In this document: positions 17,922 through 28,726 of the stretch, in pieces | Numbering within the stretch: the first letter of the stretch is position 1 | Layout of the letters: every line of letters starts with the position of its first letter | Source of the DNA: Solobacterium sp. | GTDB taxonomy: Bacteria > Bacillota_I > Bacilli_A > Erysipelotrichales > Erysipelotrichaceae | Direction of reading: 5' to 3' | Assembly: GCA_017469885.1 (NCBI GenBank) | Contig: JAFUFO010000021.1 | Location: 62,001 to 126,000 of the forward strand | Length of the DNA stretch: 64,000 nt | Made by a program: the position numbers and the translations under genes | Notes under the pieces: model-generated | Database searches by the model: none | Seen by the model: the letters and a program-made list of their open reading frames with translations, nothing else | What the model was told of the DNA's origin: nothing

Positions 17922-19160
17922 CTATCTGATCTGACCGTCACCATGGATGACGTATTTGGATGTGCATAATTCTTCAAGACCCATTGGACCGCGGGCGTGA
18001 AGCTTCTGAGTGGAAATACCCATCTCGCAGCCAAGTCCGAACTCACCGCCGTCGGTGAAGCGGGTGCTGGCGTTGACATAGACGCAAGCGCTGTCCACCA
18101 GGGCGGTGAACTTTGCGGCATTGTCCGCATTGTCTGTAATGATCGCATCGCTGTGATGCGTGCCGTGTGTATTGATGTGTGCGATTGCCTCTTCCACGGA
18201 ATCGACTGCCTTTACCGCAAGGATATAGTCCAGGAATTCCGTATCGAAGTCTGCCTCACCGGCAGGGGTGCCGGAGATGATTTCGGCGCATGCTTTATCG
18301 AGCCGCAGCTCCACCGGATGATCCCGCTTTGTTAAGCGCTCCTGCAGTTTCGGCAGGAAGGATGCGAGTTTACTGCGGTGTACCAGCAGGACTTCTTCCG
18401 CATTACAGACGGAAGGCCGGCTGGTTTTTGCGTTTTCGACGATATTCAGCGCCATGTCTTCGTCGGCGGTTTCGTCAACATAGACATGACAGATGCCGGT
18501 TCCGGTCTCGATGACCGGTACGGTCGCTTCTTCCACGCAGGTGCGGATCAGTCCGGCACCGCCGCGCGGAATCAGAAGATCGATATAGCCGTTTCCGTGC
18601 ATCAGTTCCTTTGCGCTGTCCCTGCTCTTGTCTTCGACCAGCAGGATGCGGTCTTTGGAAAGGCCTGCTGCCGCAAGACCTTCCTGCATGGCCTTTACGA
18701 TCGCGTTTGCGCTTTCCCATGCATTTCGTCCGCTGCGCAGGATGACGGAGCTGCCAGCCTTGAGCGCAAGGGCAGCTGCATCGCTTGTGACATTCGGACG
18801 GCTTTCATAGATGATCGCAATGACGCCCATCGGTACACTGACGCGTTTTACTTCAAGACCGTTGGGAAGCGTGCGGGCATGAAGCGTCCGGCCGAGCGGG
18901 TCGGGGAGATCAGCGACTTCCCGGACACCCTGTGCCATGGCCGAGATGCGTTTTTCATCCAGTTTCAGGCGGTCCATCATGATTTCGCTGAGACTGTCCT
19001 TTGAAGCCTCACAGTCGAGCTTGTTTGCGGTGAGAATCGTATCGGTATGGGAAATCAGTGCGTCTGCCATTTTATGCAGAGCTTCATTCCGCTGCTGTTC
19101 ATCGGGCACGCCCGCGCGGGCTTCCTGTTTTGCCCGCATCATGAGTTCTTTTGTGGTCAT
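17922..19160 (-). CDS. proA: Gamma-glutamyl phosphate reductase
   Basis: This 412-residue NADPH-dependent aldehyde-dehydrogenase-fold enzyme makes glutamate-5-semialdehyde, the second step of proline synthesis. Landmarks are [25 protein letters not shown], the catalytic Cys in [10 protein letters not shown], and the C-terminal [21 protein letters not shown]. Its start overlaps the proB stop by 4 nt, so translation is coupled. The length is standard. Confidence 0.97.
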   Translation of the reverse strand: MTTKELMMRAKQEARAGVPDEQQRNEALHKMADALISHTDTILTANKLDCEASKDSLSEIMMDRLKLDEKRISAMAQGVREVADLPDPLGRTLHARTLPNGLEVKRVSVPMGVIAIIYESRPNVTSDAAALALKAGSSVILRSGRNAWESANAIVKAMQEGLAAAGLSKDRILLVEDKSRDSAKELMHGNGYIDLLIPRGGAGLIRTCVEEATVPVIETGTGICHVYVDETADEDMALNIVENAKTSRPSVCNAEEVLLVHRSKLASFLPKLQERLTKRDHPVELRLDKACAEIISGTPAGEADFDTEFLDYILAVKAVDSVEEAIAHINTHGTHHSDAIITDNADNAAKFTALVDSACVYVNASTRFTDGGEFGLGCEMGISTQKLHARGPMGLEELCTSKYVIHGDGQIR

Positions 19161-19930
19161 GTTCGCTTACCGACAAACCGGGTTCCGGCCGGCTTTCCTT
19201 CCAGTACATCATACATCAGCTGCGGCTTGGCACCGTTGAGGATTACCATGTCAATTCCGTTGGTTACGGCAATCTCCGCCGCATGGATCTTCGTGGCCAT
19301 TCCGCCGGTTCCCTGGCGGCCATGCGATTCCCCGCCGAGCTTCCGGATGGAATCATCTATTTCTGCGACAACCGGAATCACACTGGCATCCGGATTCTTA
19401 TGCGGATCATCGGTCAGAAGTCCGTCGATATCACTGAGGACGATCAGAAGATCTGCTTTTCCATAGACGGCGACGCGTGCACCGAGTGTGTCGTTGTCGC
19501 CGACAGAGATCTCTGCCGTAGCCATCGTGTCATTCTCATTCAGAACGGGGATCGCACCGTATTCCAGAAGCCGGAACAGTGTGTTCTCAAAATTGAGGCG
19601 CCGGTCATCCCGGTCGAGATCATCACCGGTAAGCAGGATCTGCGCAACGGTGTGATTGTATTCGCCGAACAGCCGGTCATAGGTGTACATCAGTTCGCAC
19701 TGGCCGACCGCAGCCGCAGCCTGTTTGCCGGGCATGTCACCCGGACGGCCGGGGAGACCGAGTTTTCCGACACCCATCCCGATGGCGCCGGAAGAAACGA
19801 GAATGATTTCGTTGCCGGCATTCTTCAGATCGCAGAGGACCTTTACAAGATTTTCTACATGGCGGATGTTCATTCCGCCGCCCGGGTGGGCAAGTGTGCT
19901 TGTGCCGACTTTTACAACAATACGAGACAT
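19157..19930 (-). CDS. proB: Glutamate 5-kinase (short form, no PUA domain)
   Basis: This 257-residue amino-acid-kinase-fold enzyme phosphorylates glutamate for proline synthesis. Motifs are [11 protein letters not shown] at the start, [15 protein letters not shown], and [19 protein letters not shown]. It ends at the kinase domain and lacks the C-terminal PUA domain of E. coli ProB (about 367 residues). The ATG at 19930 is preferred because AAGGTG lies 6 nt upstream; the in-frame GTG at 19937-19939 overlaps that SD. The start is divergent from an ABC transporter operon. Confidence 0.95.
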   Translation of the reverse strand: MSRIVVKVGTSTLAHPGGGMNIRHVENLVKVLCDLKNAGNEIILVSSGAIGMGVGKLGLPGRPGDMPGKQAAAAVGQCELMYTYDRLFGEYNHTVAQILLTGDDLDRDDRRLNFENTLFRLLEYGAIPVLNENDTMATAEISVGDNDTLGARVAVYGKADLLIVLSDIDGLLTDDPHKNPDASVIPVVAEIDDSIRKLGGESHGRQGTGGMATKIHAAEIAVTNGIDMVILNGAKPQLMYDVLEGKPAGTRFVGKRT

Positions 19931-19994
19931 AGAGGTCACCTTCTTTTCACTACCTTATCATAAGGGAATCCATCAGATAAAACACATGAATAAT

Positions 19995-20023
19995 GAGACA
20001 GAACTCTGAGAAGGTGTTATACT
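19995..20023 (+). promoter_or_regulatory. Promoter of the ABC exporter operon
   Basis: GAGACA (-35, 19995-20000) and TATACT (-10, 20018-20023) are separated by 17 bp, and the palindromic operator starts 3 bp downstream of the -10. Confidence 0.5.
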
Positions 20024-20025
20024 AT

Positions 20026-20045
20026 GTTAGTTTTATTAAACTAAC
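20026..20045. promoter_or_regulatory. Palindromic operator, GTTAGTTT-TATT-AAACTAAC
   Basis: A perfect 8-bp inverted repeat with a 4-bp spacer lies across the predicted transcription start and 13 bp before the ABC ATPase start codon. This placement fits a repressor (TetR-like or similar). No regulator gene lies beside it. Confidence 0.7.
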
Positions 20046-20058
20046 TGATGGAGAAGTT

Positions 20059-20760
20059 ATGATTCTGCAGCTTTCGGGGATACGGAAATCGTACGGAGAA
20101 AAAGAAAACCGTGTAGAGGTACTGAAGGGAATTGACCTTGACGTGGATGAGGGGGAGTTCTGCGTTCTTCTGGGACCCTCCGGCTCGGGAAAATCAACGC
20201 TGCTGAATATCATCGGCGGAATCGACAGTGCGGATGAGGGGGACATCATAGTCCGCGGAGAACGTATGAGCTCTATGAAACCGTCGGCGCTGACGAAGTA
20301 TCGGCGCAATCATCTGGGATATATCTTTCAGATGTACAATCTGATTCCCAATCTCACGGTCCGGGAAAATATCGAAGTAGGCGGTTATCTGTCTGATCAT
20401 CCGCTGGATATTGAGGACCTGTTGCATACGCTCGGTCTTTATGAACATCAGGACAAGCTTCCCAACCAGCTTTCCGGCGGCCAGCAACAGCGTACCTCAA
20501 TCGGCCGGGCAATTATCAAGAACCCGGATATCCTGCTATGCGATGAGCCGACCGGCGCTCTGGACTCTGCGACTTCAAAGGAAATTCTGAAACTGATTGA
20601 AACGGTAAACCGGAAATACGGAAATACCGTGATCATGGTTACCCATAATGAATCCATTAAATACATGGCGGATGCCGTGATTCATCTGCGCGACGGTATG
20701 ATCCGAAAGATGTACCGCAACGAGCATAAACTGCACGCGGAGGAGCTCGACTGGGAATGA
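20059..20760 (+). CDS. ABC transporter ATPase, MacB/LolD-like
   Basis: This 233-residue ATPase powers the FtsX-type permease that follows. The Walker A is GPSGSGKST near residue 40, the signature is LSGGQQQR, and the Walker B is ILLCDEPTGALDS; the H-loop lies in VTHNESIKY. The ATG at 20059 is preceded by GGAG with 5-nt spacing; the longer in-frame ORF would start within the promoter and translate through the operator. The permease start overlaps its stop (ATGA). Confidence 0.92.
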   Translation: MILQLSGIRKSYGEKENRVEVLKGIDLDVDEGEFCVLLGPSGSGKSTLLNIIGGIDSADEGDIIVRGERMSSMKPSALTKYRRNHLGYIFQMYNLIPNLTVRENIEVGGYLSDHPLDIEDLLHTLGLYEHQDKLPNQLSGGQQQRTSIGRAIIKNPDILLCDEPTGALDSATSKEILKLIETVNRKYGNTVIMVTHNESIKYMADAVIHLRDGMIRKMYRNEHKLHAEELDWE

Positions 20761-23090
20761 AACCGCGCCGCAATCCGCTGAACCGCAGGTTTCTGCGTGA
20801 TCTGAAAAACGAATTTCCAAAGTACGCAGTGATTTTTCTGTTGCTGGTGATGAGTATTTCCTTTGTGTCGGGATTTCTGGTGGCGGATAATTCGATGATC
20901 ATCGCCTATAACAACAGCTTCGAGAAATACAATGTTGAGCACGGCCACTTCCGGGTGCGCACAGCCCTGAACCGCGCACAGGACAAAGCCATCCGTAAAA
21001 CGGGCATTTCCCTGTATGAAAACTTCTATACGGAGGAACCGCTGGATAACGGAAGCACGCTGCGTTTCTTTGAGAACCGGACAGAAGTGAATCTGGTCTG
21101 TCTGATGGAAGGTGAATTTCCGCTTTCAGAACAGGAAGCCGCAATCGATCGGATGTATGCGTCCAACAATCACCTGAAGATTGGCGATACGATTTCCGGA
21201 AACGGGCATGTATGGACGATCAGCGGTCTGGTAGCCCTGCCGGATTACAGCACGATGTTTCAGAACAATAATGACAGTATGTTTGATGCGGTTCTCTTCG
21301 GTGTCGGTGTGCTGAGCCCGGAGGGATTCGAACAGATAAAAAACGATAATCTGCAGTATTGCTATGCATGGCGCTATGCCGATGAACCGGCCAATGACAC
21401 GGAGGAGGATCATCGGGCTTCTGAATTTCTGACAGAGCTTAATGAGATCGTCCGGCTGGAGGATTATCTGCCGCGTTATCAGAATCAGGCTATCATTTTC
21501 ACCGGGGATGACATGGGTTCCGACAAGGTGATGATGGAAGTCCTGCTGTACATCATTATTGTAATCGTGGCCTTTGTATTTGCGATTACCATCAAGGATA
21601 CGATCCGTAAGGAGTCTGCGGTCATCGGAACACTGCTGGCTTCCGGCTATACGACACGGGAACTGACCCTGCATTATATGACCATGCCGGTGGTTGTTAC
21701 CGTGATTGCATCGATTGCCGGAAATATTCTTGGCTACACATGGATGAAGGAAGTCTGCGCTGCGATGTATTACAACAGCTACAGTCTTCCGACGTATGTA
21801 ACCGTCTGGAATGCGGAAGCGTTTCTGAAGACCACACTGATTCCGGCGGGAATCATGCTGGGGGTGACCGGAGGAATCCTGCACCGGCAGCTGAAGCTAT
21901 CGCCGCTGCGTTTTCTGCGCCGGGACCTGTCGAAAAAGAAGAACCGCAGAGCCTTTCCGCTGGCGCATCAGCTTCCGATCCTTTCCCGTTTCCGCACCCG
22001 CATCATTCTGCAGAATTCCGGAAGCTATGCGGTTCTGTTCGCCGGCATCATGTTCGCAAACCTTCTTCTGATGTTCGGCATGCAGCTGCCGGTTCTGCTG
22101 GATAACTTCAAGGCGGCGATTGAAGAGGGGCAGCTTGCGGAATACCAGTACATTCTGAAACTTCCGCTGAGTCTGACGGATGAATCCGGCACACAGCTTG
22201 ACCGCATGAAGGATTATATGGAATTCGCCGCAGGTGTGGAAACCGAAAGCCCGACTGCCGAGAAATTCAGTGCGTATTCGCTTGAATCGGAAGAAGTACC
22301 CGGGATTCACAAGGATTCGGTCCTCCTTTACGGAATCCGTCCCGACAGCCGTTATGTTTCCCTCCCGTTTGACAGAGGAACGATCTTTATCTCCAGAGCG
22401 TATGCGGAAAAATACAGGCTTCATTCAGGAGATAACATTACGCTGCATGAGGCATACGGCGGTAAGAGCTACACACTGCATATTGACGGTATCGCGGACT
22501 ATATGGGCGGTGTCTGCGTGTTTATGGAACAGCGTGCCCTCAATCGGATGTTTGATCTTGGTGAGTCTGGCTTTGCCGGATATTTTTCAGACGAACCGAT
22601 TACGGATATTGAACCGGAATACATCGGTTCGGTTATAACCAGTGAATCTCTGACCAAGGCGTCCCGTCAGCTTCAGGTATCCTTTGGATCAATGATGGGA
22701 CTTGTGGATGTCTTCGCAGTTATCATCTATATGATTCTGATTTACCTGCTTTCCAAAATGATCATTGAAAAGAATGCGCAGTCGATTTCGATTGCGAAGA
22801 TCCTCGGTTTTACTTCCGGAGAAGTCAGCGGACTGTATATTACTTCAACAACAATCGTTGTGATCATCTCCATGATCCTGACCATTCTTCTGCTTGGCAA
22901 ACTGATGATTCCGCTGTTTGAGACAATGATGCGCAGTATGGTGGCCGGATGGATCCCGATCAAGCTGGACATGAAAGTGAATATGCAGATGTTCGGAATC
23001 GGAATTGCGGCATACGCGGTGGTTGCAGCCCTGGAAATGAGAAAGATCCGCAATACCGCGATGGAGGAGGCACTGAAAAATGTGGAATAA
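20757..23090 (+). CDS. ABC transporter permease, FtsX/MacB superfamily
   Basis: This 777-residue membrane protein has an N-terminal helix (YAVIFLLLVMSISFVSGF), a large extracellular region (about 50-250), a three-helix FtsX block around 260-390, a second ectodomain, and a C-terminal three-helix block (about 655-765). Two FtsX modules and external domains are typical of exporters or mechanotransmission ABC systems for peptides, lipids or lipoproteins. It overlaps the ATPase by 4 nt and the lipoprotein by 11 nt, so the three proteins are expected in equal amounts. The substrate is unknown. Confidence 0.88.
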   Translation: MKPRRNPLNRRFLRDLKNEFPKYAVIFLLLVMSISFVSGFLVADNSMIIAYNNSFEKYNVEHGHFRVRTALNRAQDKAIRKTGISLYENFYTEEPLDNGSTLRFFENRTEVNLVCLMEGEFPLSEQEAAIDRMYASNNHLKIGDTISGNGHVWTISGLVALPDYSTMFQNNNDSMFDAVLFGVGVLSPEGFEQIKNDNLQYCYAWRYADEPANDTEEDHRASEFLTELNEIVRLEDYLPRYQNQAIIFTGDDMGSDKVMMEVLLYIIIVIVAFVFAITIKDTIRKESAVIGTLLASGYTTRELTLHYMTMPVVVTVIASIAGNILGYTWMKEVCAAMYYNSYSLPTYVTVWNAEAFLKTTLIPAGIMLGVTGGILHRQLKLSPLRFLRRDLSKKKNRRAFPLAHQLPILSRFRTRIILQNSGSYAVLFAGIMFANLLLMFGMQLPVLLDNFKAAIEEGQLAEYQYILKLPLSLTDESGTQLDRMKDYMEFAAGVETESPTAEKFSAYSLESEEVPGIHKDSVLLYGIRPDSRYVSLPFDRGTIFISRAYAEKYRLHSGDNITLHEAYGGKSYTLHIDGIADYMGGVCVFMEQRALNRMFDLGESGFAGYFSDEPITDIEPEYIGSVITSESLTKASRQLQVSFGSMMGLVDVFAVIIYMILIYLLSKMIIEKNAQSISIAKILGFTSGEVSGLYITSTTIVVIISMILTILLLGKLMIPLFETMMRSMVAGWIPIKLDMKVNMQMFGIGIAAYAVVAALEMRKIRNTAMEEALKNVE

Positions 23091-25104
23091 GAGAACCGTC
23101 TGTTACGGTGCGCTGAGTGCGCTGCTGCTGGCTGCGGGCTGTGCAGGAAACCGGGATGAGGTCGTTTCCATCAAACCGCAGAGTGAACCGGTAACGGAAG
23201 AAGCACCGGCACCGGTCCTTCCGGAACATTACACTTCTGCGCCGGCGGCAGAAAAGGAAGAAACCGTGAACGTCAGGGCGAAACCAGACGGAACTGTGAC
23301 GAAGATACAGGTGGAAACAATTCTGCATGGAGCACAGGATGATGCCTATATCGAAGACAGCAGTATTCTGACAGACATTCGAAATACGGACGGCGCAGAG
23401 GAATTCTTCCCGCTGGAAGAAAACAATCTGGTATGGGAAAACAGCGGGCAGACAATCCATTACAAGGGCACTTCAACACAGCCGCTTCCGGTCGGTGTTG
23501 CGGTCTCGTATTACCTTGACGGAAACAGAACAGAACCTTCCGAACTTGCAGGGAAAAGCGGACATGTGCGCATCCGGTTTGATTATCACAGCGATGCGGA
23601 GACAACGCAGACCATAGACGGAGTTTCCTATCAGATGAAACAGCCGTTTACGGCAGTTACCATGATTCCGCTTTCCAACCACTTTTCCAATGTGACCGCA
23701 GTCAACGGTGAAGTGATCCGGTTCGGCGATACGGAAGCGGTGGTCGGGGTTGCACTTCCCGGAATCCACGATGCGCTGCGTCTTTCAGAGAATGAACTGA
23801 CGAAGGAAGCGGAACTTCCGGAGTATGTGGAACTGGAAGCGGATGTAGATCAGTTTGAACTGGATTTTACAGCGACAATCCTTACGCCCGGACTGTTTTC
23901 CAATCTGGATGAGGACACGCTGAATGATCTGAGCGATGCGGCAGGCAATGTGAATGAACTCTCCGATGCCTCAGGAAAACTGAAGGACGGCACGAAGGAG
24001 CTGTATGACGGAATGTCGGAATTCAAAACCTATCTCACGGAATACAACAGCGGTGTCGCCAAAGTCGGAGAGGGCATCGGCGCGCTTCGTGACGGACTGG
24101 CAACGCTCGATGATAATTCGGATGCACTGACCGACGGCGCCTGCACACTGTCAGAAGGTCTCAGACAGTTCAGTGACGGACTGGCTGCTGTCGATCTCAG
24201 CAAGCTTACTCCCGACACGTCTTCCAAAGAACAGCAGGAGATGATGGCAAAGGTTATGGCGGCACAGGAAGATCTGCCGAAACAGGTTCAGGCAATCAAT
24301 GCGGCTGTGACAACATTGAGTCCGCTTATTGTTCAGATGGCTTCATTCCAGGCAGACGCGGAGAAAACACGCGGAGATTTACAGGGAGTCATTGATTCAC
24401 TGAAGCAGGGATATACGGTACTGAATGAAGATCAGATGAAGGAACTGCTGGCGGCGTTTGAACCGGAGACCGAGAATTACAACACTGTCAAAGCGGCACT
24501 GGATTATTACAATGCGCTCCCGGATAAGCTCAAAGCGGTTGTGATTCCTGAAATCCCGGCCTATGATGCGGAAGCGCTGGGTATGGCTGTTACGTCCTTC
24601 AATACCGCAGTAACTGCATTCTCGCAGGACCTCGCTGTGCTCTCTGCGTATCTTGAATCCATCAGTAAGACGATGGAAGGCATGAAAGATCTTCCAGCCA
24701 TGGTCACGAAACTGCAGACAGCCGCAAAGCAGCTGGCAGACGGAAGCTGTCAGCTGAAAGAAGGAATCAAAGCGTATACGGATGGCGTCAGTGCCGTGCA
24801 TGACGGGGTCTCTCAGCTTGCGGACGGAATGGGCGTGCTGCCGGAGGTCTCCTCCGCACTGAATGAAGGATATGATCAGATACTGGAAGGAACCTGGTCG
24901 CTTGCAGACGGAATGAAGGAATTTGATGAGCAGGGAATTCAGGAAATTGCAAAGCTTGGAAGCGGTCAGATGAAGGATATGATCCGCCGCGCAAAAGCAC
25001 TTCGCTTCGCGGATGGTGAGTATGTAAACTATGCCGGAATCACGGAAGGGACCAAAGGCAGTGTCCGCTTTCTCATTGAAACCGGAAAAATCGAAAATAA
25101 CTGA
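23080..25104 (+). CDS. Lipoprotein with Leu-x-x-Gly heptad repeats, ABC-exporter partner
   Basis: This 674-residue exported lipoprotein (LLAAGCAG lipobox near residue 21) is translationally coupled to the FtsX-type permease. After an N-terminal beta-rich region, three stretches of LxxG-type heptads are visible (e.g. LKDGTKELYDGM, LRDGLATL, LADGSCQLKEG), with helical segments between. Such heptads occur in YhgE/Pip-type and MmpL-associated surface proteins. No C-terminal transmembrane helix is seen, so the lipid anchor is the only membrane attachment. It probably forms a coiled-coil extracellular adaptor for the ABC pair. The function is inferred from context. Confidence 0.75.
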   Translation: MWNKRTVCYGALSALLLAAGCAGNRDEVVSIKPQSEPVTEEAPAPVLPEHYTSAPAAEKEETVNVRAKPDGTVTKIQVETILHGAQDDAYIEDSSILTDIRNTDGAEEFFPLEENNLVWENSGQTIHYKGTSTQPLPVGVAVSYYLDGNRTEPSELAGKSGHVRIRFDYHSDAETTQTIDGVSYQMKQPFTAVTMIPLSNHFSNVTAVNGEVIRFGDTEAVVGVALPGIHDALRLSENELTKEAELPEYVELEADVDQFELDFTATILTPGLFSNLDEDTLNDLSDAAGNVNELSDASGKLKDGTKELYDGMSEFKTYLTEYNSGVAKVGEGIGALRDGLATLDDNSDALTDGACTLSEGLRQFSDGLAAVDLSKLTPDTSSKEQQEMMAKVMAAQEDLPKQVQAINAAVTTLSPLIVQMASFQADAEKTRGDLQGVIDSLKQGYTVLNEDQMKELLAAFEPETENYNTVKAALDYYNALPDKLKAVVIPEIPAYDAEALGMAVTSFNTAVTAFSQDLAVLSAYLESISKTMEGMKDLPAMVTKLQTAAKQLADGSCQLKEGIKAYTDGVSAVHDGVSQLADGMGVLPEVSSALNEGYDQILEGTWSLADGMKEFDEQGIQEIAKLGSGQMKDMIRRAKALRFADGEYVNYAGITEGTKGSVRFLIETGKIENN

Positions 25105-25113
25105 TGCATGGAG

Positions 25114-25143
25114 ACGCTAAATTCATAAAGAATTGGCGTTTTC
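25114..25143 (+). terminator. Probable terminator after the ABC/lipoprotein operon
   Basis: ACGCTAAATTC pairs imperfectly with GAATTGGCGT across ATAAA, followed by TTTTCT. Confidence 0.55.
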
Positions 25144-25147
25144 TGCG

Positions 25148-25177
25148 TTTACTGTAAAACAGTACCGATGGTATAAT
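25148..25177 (+). promoter_or_regulatory. pgk promoter with embedded inverted repeat
   Basis: TTTACT (-35, 25148-25153) and TATAAT (-10, 25172-25177) are spaced by 18 bp. A perfect inverted repeat TACTGT-AAA-ACAGTA (25150-25164) covers the -35 and half the spacer, a typical repressor position. Confidence 0.65.
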
Positions 25178-25210
25178 TAGAAGGCCAAAAAAGGAGGAGA
25201 TTCATAATAT

Positions 25211-26392
25211 ATGTCTAAGGTTACTGTTAGGGATCTGGACGTTAAAGGCAAGCACGTAATTGTACGTGTTGATTTCAACGTTCCCCACAAGGGAGATGTC
25301 ATTACGGATGATAACCGTATTCAGGCAGCGCTTCCTACCATCAACTACCTGACGGAGAACGGCGCAAAAGTTCTGCTTTTGAGCCATCTCGGAAAGGTTA
25401 AGACGGACGAGGATAAGGCGAAGAACGACATGAGCATTGTCGCAAAGCGTCTTGCAGAAGTGCAGAGCGCACCGGTTACCTTCGTTAACGCTACACGCGG
25501 CGAAGAACTCGAGAATGCGGTCAAGGCACAGGAAGAGGGCTCCATCGTTCTCATGCAGAACACCCGTTATGAGAAGGGTGAATCCAAGAACGATCCGGAA
25601 CTCGGTGCTTACTGGGCAAGCCTCGGTGATGCATTTGTCGAAGATGCATTCGGTTCTGTTCACAGAGCTCACGCTTCCACAGTCGGTATTCCGTCCAACC
25701 TGAAAGAAGTCGCAGTCGGCTTCCTCGTAGAGAAGGAACTCAACGTTCTCGGCAAGGCACTCAATGATCCGCAGCGTCCGTTCGTTGCAATCCTCGGCGG
25801 TGCAAAGGTTTCTGATAAGATCGGTGTCATCGACAACCTGCTCAAGATCGCAGACAAGGTTCTCATCGGCGGCGGTATGTCCTATACATTCGCAGCTGCA
25901 AACGGCGGCAAGATCGGTACATCCCTGCTCGAAGCTGACAAGCAGGATATGGCGAAGGAATTCATGGCCAAGGGTGAAGGCAAACTGTTCCTTCCGGTTG
26001 ATACCGTAGAAGCAAACGATTTCTCCAACCCGACAGAAATCAAGACCGTCAAGGCCGGCGAAATCGATGACGGCTTCATGGGTCTCGATATCGGTGCTGA
26101 GACAATCGCGAAGTTCCAGAAGGAACTCGAAGGCGCTAAGACCGTATTCTGGAACGGTCCGATGGGCGTATTTGAAGATCCTCGTTTCGCAGTCGGAACT
26201 GAAGAAATCTGCAAGACACTGGCAGGCCTCGACGGCGCTACCACAATCATCGGCGGCGGCGACAGCGCAAGTGCTGCGAAGAACCTCGGTTTTGCTGAGA
26301 AGTTCAGCCACATTTCCACCGGCGGCGGAGCTTCCCTTGAATATATGGAAGGAAAGGAGCTCCCGGGCGTAGCAATCATCCCGGAGAAGTAA
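25211..26392 (+). CDS. pgk: Phosphoglycerate kinase
   Basis: This 393-residue glycolytic enzyme transfers phosphate from 1,3-bisphosphoglycerate to ADP. The N-terminal signature [10 protein letters not shown], the substrate-binding LLLSHLGK, the hinge [11 protein letters not shown] and the C-terminal nucleotide loop [10 protein letters not shown] are all present. AAGGAGGAG precedes the start by about 13 nt. Codon choice (GCA/GCT, AAG, CTC) is biased as expected of a highly expressed gene. It leads pgk-tpiA-eno; gapA and the mutase are not in the window. Confidence 0.98.
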   Translation: MSKVTVRDLDVKGKHVIVRVDFNVPHKGDVITDDNRIQAALPTINYLTENGAKVLLLSHLGKVKTDEDKAKNDMSIVAKRLAEVQSAPVTFVNATRGEELENAVKAQEEGSIVLMQNTRYEKGESKNDPELGAYWASLGDAFVEDAFGSVHRAHASTVGIPSNLKEVAVGFLVEKELNVLGKALNDPQRPFVAILGGAKVSDKIGVIDNLLKIADKVLIGGGMSYTFAAANGGKIGTSLLEADKQDMAKEFMAKGEGKLFLPVDTVEANDFSNPTEIKTVKAGEIDDGFMGLDIGAETIAKFQKELEGAKTVFWNGPMGVFEDPRFAVGTEEICKTLAGLDGATTIIGGGDSASAAKNLGFAEKFSHISTGGGASLEYMEGKELPGVAIIPEK

Positions 26393-26401
26393 GAAACAAC
26401 C

Positions 26402-27154
26402 ATGGCAAGAAAACCTATTATTGTCGGTAACTGGAAAATGAACAAGACCCCTCGTGAAGCAGAAGAGTTCATGAAGGGAATTGAGCAGGTTCTGACCGGA
26501 AACGAAGCAGCGGACTATGGTGTCGGTGCACCGTTTGTTGATCTGGATGTCTGTGTAAAGAATGCGAAGAACCTCATCATTGCGGCAGAAAACTGCAATG
26601 AAAAGGATTCCGGTGCATACACCGGCGAAGTCTCTGTTCCGATGCTGAAGGAAGTAGGAATCACCTACTGCATTATCGGACACAGTGAGCGCCGTACTTA
26701 CTATGCAGAAACCGATGCACACTGCGCTGCAAAGGCAAAGAGACTGCTCGCTGACAACATCATCCCGATTCTCTGCATCGGTGAAACCGAAGCACAGTAT
26801 GACGCGGGTGAGACAGCGGATGTCATCAAGAGCCAGCTCGCAGGAAGCCTCGAAGGTCTGACTGCGGAAGAAGTTGCAAAGATGGTTATCGCATATGAGC
26901 CGATCTGGGCGATCGGAACCGGAAAGTCCGCTGACGAGACAACCGCAGAGAACTGCTGCAAGCTCGTTCGTGACACCGTTAAGGGTCTCTATGATGAGGC
27001 TACCGGCGAAGCAGTCCGTATTCAGTACGGCGGAAGCGTCAAGCCGACCAACATCAAGTCCTACATGGCATGCCCGGATATCGACGGTGCACTCATCGGC
27101 GGCGCATCCCTGAAGGTTGATTCCTTCAAGGAAATCATCGACGCAACAAAATAA
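26402..27154 (+). CDS. tpiA: Triosephosphate isomerase
   Basis: This 250-residue TIM-barrel enzyme interconverts DHAP and GAP. The substrate Lys is in GNWKMNK, the catalytic His in IIGHSERR, the catalytic Glu in AYEPIWAIGTG, and the phosphate-binding loop reads QYGGSVKP. It begins 9 bp after pgk. No strong SD is visible in the short gap (AGAAACAACC), so translation may depend on coupling to pgk. Confidence 0.98.
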   Translation: MARKPIIVGNWKMNKTPREAEEFMKGIEQVLTGNEAADYGVGAPFVDLDVCVKNAKNLIIAAENCNEKDSGAYTGEVSVPMLKEVGITYCIIGHSERRTYYAETDAHCAAKAKRLLADNIIPILCIGETEAQYDAGETADVIKSQLAGSLEGLTAEEVAKMVIAYEPIWAIGTGKSADETTAENCCKLVRDTVKGLYDEATGEAVRIQYGGSVKPTNIKSYMACPDIDGALIGGASLKVDSFKEIIDATK

Positions 27155-27196
27155 GGTTTCTAGAGGACCGCAGGTTCTCTGAAATAAAGAAGTTAA

Positions 27197-28615
<1,419 letters not shown>

Positions 28616-28632
28616 TTCCTGATGTCTGAACA

Positions 28633-28662
28633 GACCATCTCCTCACGGAGGTGGTCTTTTTT
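28633..28662 (+). terminator. Terminator of pgk-tpiA-eno
   Basis: GACCATCTCC pairs with GGAGGTGGTC across TCAC (one G-T-free 10-bp stem), followed by six T. Confidence 0.92.
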
Positions 28663-28726
28663 CATGCATGCTGCGTCATAATATGACGCAAAACACTGTT
28701 GTTATCACCGGTAATATGCGATAATC

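Noticed and set aside
27162-27180. Hairpin AGAGGACC-GCA-GGTTCTCT between tpiA and eno as a terminator
   Set aside because: No T run follows; at most an mRNA processing or stability element, as expected within a co-transcribed glycolytic operon.
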